Shown here: piece after piece, positions 59,566 to 64,000 of the stretch
Layout of the letters: the number at the start of each line of letters is the position of its first letter
Numbering within the stretch: position 1 is the first letter of the stretch
Notes under the pieces: model-generated
Database searches by the model: none
What the model saw: the letters and a program-made list of their open reading frames with translations, nothing else
What the model was told of the DNA's origin: nothing
Translations under genes and position numbers: made by a program
Assembly (NCBI GenBank): GCA_964620555.1
Contig: CAZUGZ010000002.1
Span: 1 to 64,000, forward strand
Direction of reading: 5' to 3'
From: JAPOQD01 sp964620555
GTDB lineage: Bacteria; Pseudomonadota; Gammaproteobacteria; Pseudomonadales; Halieaceae
DNA: 64,000 nt

Positions 59566-61107
59566 ATGCAGAGCTGGAGAATGCGGCAAGCCAACAATTT
59601 TCAGAATGGCACGACAGAGGAGATACCCGAAGGCGCCCAGCTTGCCGCTCTCGACCTGGGCACCAACAGTTTCCACCTGATCATCACCCGAGTCCAGCAC
59701 GGGGAACTGCGCCCGATAGAAACTCTCAGCGAGAAAGTGCAATTGGGTGCCGGGCTGAAAAACGGTCTGCTGGACGCGGCGGCCATGGAGCGCGGCCTGG
59801 AGTGTCTGTCGCGTTTCAAGCAGGTACTGGACAGCGTCGAGCCCTACCGCACCCGTATCGTCGGCACCCACGCCCTGCGACAGGCGCGCAATCGTCACCA
59901 GTTCACCCACCGGGTCGAACAGCTCTTGGGTGAAAAGGTGGATGTCATCTACGGCCGGGAGGAAGCCCGGCTGGTGTATCTCGGAGTGGCGCACACCCTG
60001 GCCGACGACGAGTCCTCCCGGCTGGTGGTGGATATCGGCGGCGGCAGTACCGAATTCATTGTCGGCAGGCGCTTTGAACCCCTGGCCCTGGATAGCCTGC
60101 AAATTGGCTGTGTATCCTACACTCGCCGGTTTTTCGCCAATGGCCGCATAACGCCGGCCCGCTACCACCGCGCCTACGCAGCATGTCGGGTCGCGGTGTC
60201 GCATATCCGCAGCCGCTATCACGCCCGGGACTGGCAGGACTGTGTGGGTTCCTCCGGCACGCTGCAGGCGATCGAGGCAATTCTGGTGTATGGCGACTGG
60301 TCGCAAGCCGGCATTTCCCGGCAGGGTCTGGCACGCCTGGAGCAAGCCCTGCTCTCCTTTCGCCACGTGGATGACATAGTCATCGACAATCTCAGTGAAA
60401 ACCGCCGCAACGTCATCCTCGCCGGGGTGGCCATCACCGCCGCTATCTTCGATGAGTTGGGTATTGAACTCATGCGCAGTTCCTGGGGCGCCCTGCGCGA
60501 AGGCGTGATCTATGACCTGTTGGGCAGAATGACCCACGAGGATGTGCGCGAACGCACCATCAGCGCCCTGATGCAACGCTACCACGTAGACCCTGACACT
60601 GCGCTAACGGTGGAACGCCGCGCCCGTTTCCTCTATCGGTGCACCCGTGACAACTGGCAGTTGCAGCAGGGCGATTGGGAACTGATGCGCTGGGCCGCCC
60701 GCAGCCACGAAATCGGCATGGCCATCTCCCACAAGAACTTCAACCTGCACGGCGCCTACCTGCTGCGCAATGCGGACTTGCCCGGCTTCTCCCAGGGCGA
60801 ACAGGAAACCATGGCCAAGCTGGTGCAACACCAGCGCGGCAAGCTGCTCAAATCCGATTTCCATGCCGTCCTCGACGGCGAACGGCCCCGACTTCTGCGT
60901 CAAATCTGCCTGTTGCGCCTGTCCAACCTGTTCAAATACGTGGAGCAACTGGAACAGTTGCCCGATCTTCGGGTAGAGGCGCGGCAGCAGACCATACAAC
61001 TGCAATTTCCGGATCAGTGGCTGCAACGGCACCCCCTGACCCTGCAGGAATTGCGCCAGGAAAAAACCCTGCTCAAACGCGTGGCCATCGAGTTGAAAAT
61101 ACACTAG
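59566..61107 (+). CDS. ppx: Exopolyphosphatase (Ppx/GppA family)
   Basis: The protein of about 513 residues has the actin-like ATPase-fold phosphate loops LAALDLGTNSFHL near the start and LVVDIGGGSTEFIVG, the catalytic Glu region IVGTHALRQARN, REEARLVYLG, SSGTLQAIEAI and a C-terminal HD-like helical domain (HEIGMAISHKNFNLHGAYLL). It releases phosphate from polyphosphate ends, opposing Ppk1. ATG 59581 is an equally possible start; neither has a well-spaced ribosome site. A 16-base piece of the dispersed repeat lies just after its stop codon. Confidence 0.93.
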   Translation: MQSWRMRQANNFQNGTTEEIPEGAQLAALDLGTNSFHLIITRVQHGELRPIETLSEKVQLGAGLKNGLLDAAAMERGLECLSRFKQVLDSVEPYRTRIVGTHALRQARNRHQFTHRVEQLLGEKVDVIYGREEARLVYLGVAHTLADDESSRLVVDIGGGSTEFIVGRRFEPLALDSLQIGCVSYTRRFFANGRITPARYHRAYAACRVAVSHIRSRYHARDWQDCVGSSGTLQAIEAILVYGDWSQAGISRQGLARLEQALLSFRHVDDIVIDNLSENRRNVILAGVAITAAIFDELGIELMRSSWGALREGVIYDLLGRMTHEDVRERTISALMQRYHVDPDTALTVERRARFLYRCTRDNWQLQQGDWELMRWAARSHEIGMAISHKNFNLHGAYLLRNADLPGFSQGEQETMAKLVQHQRGKLLKSDFHAVLDGERPRLLRQICLLRLSNLFKYVEQLEQLPDLRVEARQQTIQLQFPDQWLQRHPLTLQELRQEKTLLKRVAIELKIH

Positions 61108-61108
61108 C

Positions 61109-61124
61109 CCCAAGGTTTGTAGCG
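61109..61124. repeat. Dispersed repeat, copy 5 (16-base piece)
   Basis: CCAAGGTTTGTAGCGA is identical to the reverse complement of 43698-43713 in copy 3. It begins one base after the ppx stop codon. No second arm is visible before selO, so it is a solo half-site. Confidence 0.5.
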
Positions 61125-61207
61125 ACCGGCTCCTGTCATACAGTGTCTGCCAGGGGGGCGAATCGGGTACCATATGCCCTGTGTCAGACCGATGCTCTAC
61201 CCTGTAC

Positions 61208-62686
61208 ATGAACCCAGCGCCGTCTTTCGACAACAGCTATGCCCGCCTGCCGGAACGCTTTTACGCAAAGCAGAAGCCCGAACCGGTGGCCAACCCCGCG
61301 CTCATCAAAGCCAACACCGGGCTGGCCGCATACCTGGGTATCGACCTCGGCTGGTTACAATCCGCCGAGGGTATCGATACCCTCGCGGGCAATCGGCTGC
61401 CGCCCGGCGCCAGCCCTATCTCTGCCGCCTATGCGGGTCATCAGTTCGGTGGCTGGAATCCACAACTGGGCGACGGTCGGGCGGTATTGCTGGGTGAAGT
61501 AGTCGCGGCGGACGGCCACCGCTACGATCTGCAATTAAAGGGTTCCGGACGCACTCCCTGGTCCCGGGGTGGCGACGGCCGGGCACCATTGGGCCCGGTG
61601 TTGCGCGAGTATCTGCTCAGCGAAGCGATGGCGGTACTGGACGTACCCACCACTCGCAGCCTGGCGGCGGTCAGCACCGGCGAGCCGGTGTACCGCCAAT
61701 CGGTCCTGCCCGGAGCGGTGCTGACCCGGGTCGCCCGCAGCCACATTCGCATCGGCACGTTCCAGTACTTCTCCGCCCGCCGCGACCGCGAGGCATTGGA
61801 ATTGCTGGTACAGCACGTCCTGGAACGACACTATCCCCAATCTCCGGACGCGGGCAACCCGGCCCTGGTACTGCTGCAATCGGTGCTGGATGCCCAGGCG
61901 GAACTGGTGGCCAAATGGCAGTTGCTGGGTTTCATACACGGCGTCATGAATACCGACAACATGCTGTTGTCCGGGGAGACCATCGATTACGGTCCCTGCG
62001 CCTTCATGGACCATTTTCACGAAGACGCGGTATACAGTTCCATTGACCACCAGGGGCGCTATGCCTACCGCAATCAACCGGCGATTGCACACTGGAACCT
62101 GTCCTGCCTGGCGCAGTGCCTGTTACCCCTGCTCGATGACAACCAGGAAACCGCGTTGGCCCTGGCGCAAGCCGCCATCGACCGCTTTCCCGAACAGTAT
62201 GCGCAGGCCCTGCGGCGGGGCATGAACGCCAAGCTGGGTCTCGGCGAGCTGCAACCCGATGACGAGGCTTTGGGCCAACAACTGCTGGATACCATGAGCC
62301 GAGAACGCCTGGACTTCAGCCTCACCTTTCGACGCCTGACGGAACTGGCCTGGCCGGACAGCGGTCAGGCGTCGGTGGCCGAATTGCTGGAACTACCCAC
62401 TGTCCTGCAGCCCTGGCTGGCCGCCTGGGAAGCGCGCCGGCAGAGCGATGCCGGGGACCCGGCCGAGCGGCAAACGGCGATGTGGCGGGCCAACCCGGTG
62501 TTCATCCCGCGCAACCATCTGGTCGAGGCCGCCCTCAATCAGGCCACCAACGAGCAGGACTATGATGCCTTCCATCAATTGCTGGAAGTGTTGGAAAAGC
62601 CCTTCAGCTACACTCCGGAATTGCGTGTCTATGCCACCCCACCGCGCCCCGAGGAAGTGGTCCAACAGACCTTTTGCGGTACCTGA
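61208..62686 (+). CDS. selO: Protein adenylyltransferase SelO (YdiU family)
   Basis: The 492-residue protein from ATG 61208 (MNPAPSFDNSYARLPERFY) is a pseudokinase-fold SelO: YAGHQFGGWNPQLGDGRA, the glycine-rich LKGSGRTPWSRGGDGRAPL, REYLLSEAM, and the catalytic GFIHGVMNTDNMLLSGETIDYGPCAF broken at HGVMNTDN and DYGPCAF. SelO transfers AMP from ATP to protein hydroxyl groups and acts in redox stress. The C-terminus FCGT keeps a cysteine where animal SelO has selenocysteine. GTG 61181 is an in-frame alternative start. Confidence 0.93.
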   Translation: MNPAPSFDNSYARLPERFYAKQKPEPVANPALIKANTGLAAYLGIDLGWLQSAEGIDTLAGNRLPPGASPISAAYAGHQFGGWNPQLGDGRAVLLGEVVAADGHRYDLQLKGSGRTPWSRGGDGRAPLGPVLREYLLSEAMAVLDVPTTRSLAAVSTGEPVYRQSVLPGAVLTRVARSHIRIGTFQYFSARRDREALELLVQHVLERHYPQSPDAGNPALVLLQSVLDAQAELVAKWQLLGFIHGVMNTDNMLLSGETIDYGPCAFMDHFHEDAVYSSIDHQGRYAYRNQPAIAHWNLSCLAQCLLPLLDDNQETALALAQAAIDRFPEQYAQALRRGMNAKLGLGELQPDDEALGQQLLDTMSRERLDFSLTFRRLTELAWPDSGQASVAELLELPTVLQPWLAAWEARRQSDAGDPAERQTAMWRANPVFIPRNHLVEAALNQATNEQDYDAFHQLLEVLEKPFSYTPELRVYATPPRPEEVVQQTFCGT

Positions 62687-62769
62687 CAATCACCGGCGGC
62701 GCTGGAATGGCCCGCGCGGCTTGCGTAGACTGTAGCGCAACGACTGTTCCCGGCAGAGGGCCGTTTGCG

Positions 62770-64000
62770 GTGGCGGAACATTTCGACGTGATCATCGTGG
62801 GTGCCGGGCTTTCCGGGATTGGCGCCGCCAAACACCTGCAGGACCGCTGTCCGGGAAAGCGCTATGTGATTCTCGAGGGACGCGACACCATGGGTGGCAC
62901 CTGGGATCTGTTTCGCTACCCGGGGGTTCGCTCCGACAGTGACATGCACACCCTGGGCTATTGCTTCAAACCCTGGATAGACCGCAAGGCCATTGCCGAG
63001 GGTCCGGCCATTCGTCGCTACATTCGGGAAACTGCCGCCGAAAACGACATTGCGCCACAAATCCGCTACCGGCATCGAGTGCTGGCCGCCCATTGGTCGA
63101 CGGCCGACTCGTGCTGGACGCTGAGCGTCGCCGCCGGCAGCGCGGCAAACCGCGTTGCGTTGCGCTGCAACTTCCTGCTGATGTGTGCCGGTTACTACAG
63201 TTACCGGAACGGTTACTGCCCCGAATTCGCTGGTCGGGAGACTTTCGGGGGGACCATTGTTCACCCCCAGCACTGGCCGCAAGACCTGGACTACCAAGGG
63301 AAGCGGGTGGTGGTGATCGGTTCCGGCGCCACCGCGGTCACCCTGGTACCAGCCATGGCGGCCAGGGCCAGACTGGTTACCATGCTGCAACGCTCTCCCA
63401 CCTACATGATCAACAGACCCTGGGAAGATGCCCTCGCCAATTTTTTGCGCAAGGTGCTGCCGGAATCCTGGGCCTATGCGCTTACCCGCTACAAAAACGT
63501 GACCCTGCAACTGGAACTTTACCGTCGCACCCGCACCCATCCGCGGCGGGTCAGGGACTACCTGCTGAATCATGTCCGCCGGCAACTGGGGCCCGACTAC
63601 GATGTCGATCGGCACTTCTCACCGAGCTACAACCCCTGGGACCAGCGCCTCTGCCTGGTGCCCGACAACGACCTGTTTGTCGCATTGCGGGAGGGCCGTG
63701 CCGAGATCGTCACCGACCACATTGACCGCTTTACCGAAACCGGTATTCAACTGCGATCGGGGCGTAAGCTGAACGCCGACATCATCGTCACCGCCACCGG
63801 TTTGAACCTGGCGGTCATGGGTGAAATGGAGATCCGCGTTGACGGTGAGATCATCGATTTCTCCAGGACCTGGAGCTACAGGGGCCTGATGATCAGCGGT
63901 GTGCCCAATCTTGTGGTCACATTTGGTTACATCAATGCCTCCTGGACCCTGCGCGCCGACCTCATCGCGGAATGGTCCTGCCGGGTCATCAACCATCTGG
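62770..64000 (+). CDS. Flavin-containing / Baeyer-Villiger-type monooxygenase (3' end outside window)
   Basis: The frame is open to the window end (410 codons seen). It starts best at GTG 62770, with AGAGGG about ten bases upstream; ATG 62707 is in frame but adds a low-complexity segment. FAD site GAGLSG (11-16), the MGGTWDLFRYPGVRSDSDM substrate/FAD region, the fingerprint F-x-G-x3-H-x3-W at 159-169 (FGGTIVHPQHW), and NADP site GSGATAV near residue 184 are all present. That fingerprint marks type I Baeyer-Villiger monooxygenases, which turn ketones into esters or lactones. Substrate unknown. Confidence 0.88.
   Translation, partial: MAEHFDVIIVGAGLSGIGAAKHLQDRCPGKRYVILEGRDTMGGTWDLFRYPGVRSDSDMHTLGYCFKPWIDRKAIAEGPAIRRYIRETAAENDIAPQIRYRHRVLAAHWSTADSCWTLSVAAGSAANRVALRCNFLLMCAGYYSYRNGYCPEFAGRETFGGTIVHPQHWPQDLDYQGKRVVVIGSGATAVTLVPAMAARARLVTMLQRSPTYMINRPWEDALANFLRKVLPESWAYALTRYKNVTLQLELYRRTRTHPRRVRDYLLNHVRRQLGPDYDVDRHFSPSYNPWDQRLCLVPDNDLFVALREGRAEIVTDHIDRFTETGIQLRSGRKLNADIIVTATGLNLAVMGEMEIRVDGEIIDFSRTWSYRGLMISGVPNLVVTFGYINASWTLRADLIAEWSCRVINHL

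Noticed and set aside
58156..60585. An 809-codon minus-strand frame containing the M20 hydrolase
   Set aside because: Only the part after ATG 59514 encodes the signal peptide and hydrolase; the first 357 codons are antisense to ppx and carry no recognisable domain.
1..64000. CRISPR arrays, rRNA genes and a replication origin
   Set aside because: No regularly spaced direct repeats, no rRNA-like conserved stretches and no DnaA-box cluster were seen on reading the window.

Overview
The window is 64 kb of G+C-rich, densely coded bacterial chromosome, with no stretch over about 300 bases lacking a gene. Gene content and order suggest a non-enteric gammaproteobacterium, probably a marine Cellvibrionales/Pseudomonadales-type organism. 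The pointers are a FabY-type ketoacyl synthase, AcnB, a long-form PurC, the run trpF-trpB-trpA-accD-folC-dedD-cvpA-purF-metZ, and the neighbourhood tRNA cluster / folD / cysS / glnS / ppiB. This placement is inference from gene content; no rRNA or marker phylogeny is available here.

Left edge (1-2432): a patch of lower G+C with two overlapping Lrp/AsnC regulators, a 97-bp inverted-repeat element resembling insertion-sequence ends, and a DUF4143 ATPase with its own AT-rich promoter. It ends exactly at the 3' end of a tRNA-Val/tRNA-Asp operon. From 2.7 to 22 kb is chromosomal backbone: a thioesterase and DUF3301 pair; a four-gene operon fabY-nitroreductase-PpiC-type PPIase-HupE; a GlxA-type regulator with a steroid-dehydrogenase-like flavoprotein; ribB with a degenerate RibA domain; ppk1; purC; two secreted proteins of unknown function; galE with a meta-cleavage-type hydrolase; and a sulfotransferase. 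An aldehyde dehydrogenase gene of visibly lower G+C and an insertion-sequence-end remnant sit at the 3' end of a tRNA-Pro-His-Arg operon at 23 kb.

Middle (23-41 kb): housekeeping genes folD, cysS, glnS, ppiB and acnB, then a nine-gene minus-strand run that couples tryptophan synthesis, malonyl-CoA formation, folate, cell-envelope proteins, purine synthesis and methionine synthesis, with ispH upstream.

Right part (41-64 kb) is more accessory and catabolic: amidohydrolase plus SDR; an osmolyte-type ABC transporter with a fused binding protein and permease; a MOSC protein; an operon of MsrA, SDR and an HsaA-like flavin monooxygenase; a PhoD-like phosphatase; a module of a small protein, a VWA-like protein and a membrane J-domain protein; an EthD protein divergent from a TonB-dependent receptor; a small membrane protein; an M20 amidohydrolase; ppx; selO; and a Baeyer-Villiger-type monooxygenase cut by the window end. 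Several enzymes resemble steps of steroid or aromatic ring catabolism, but they are scattered rather than clustered.

An imperfectly palindromic, dispersed intergenic repeat family was found by eye at five places (28.0, 31.3, 43.5-43.7, 46.0 and 61.1 kb). Copies lie at gene ends, and two of them bracket the ABC transporter operon. A fragment resembling a tyrosine recombinase lies next to one copy.
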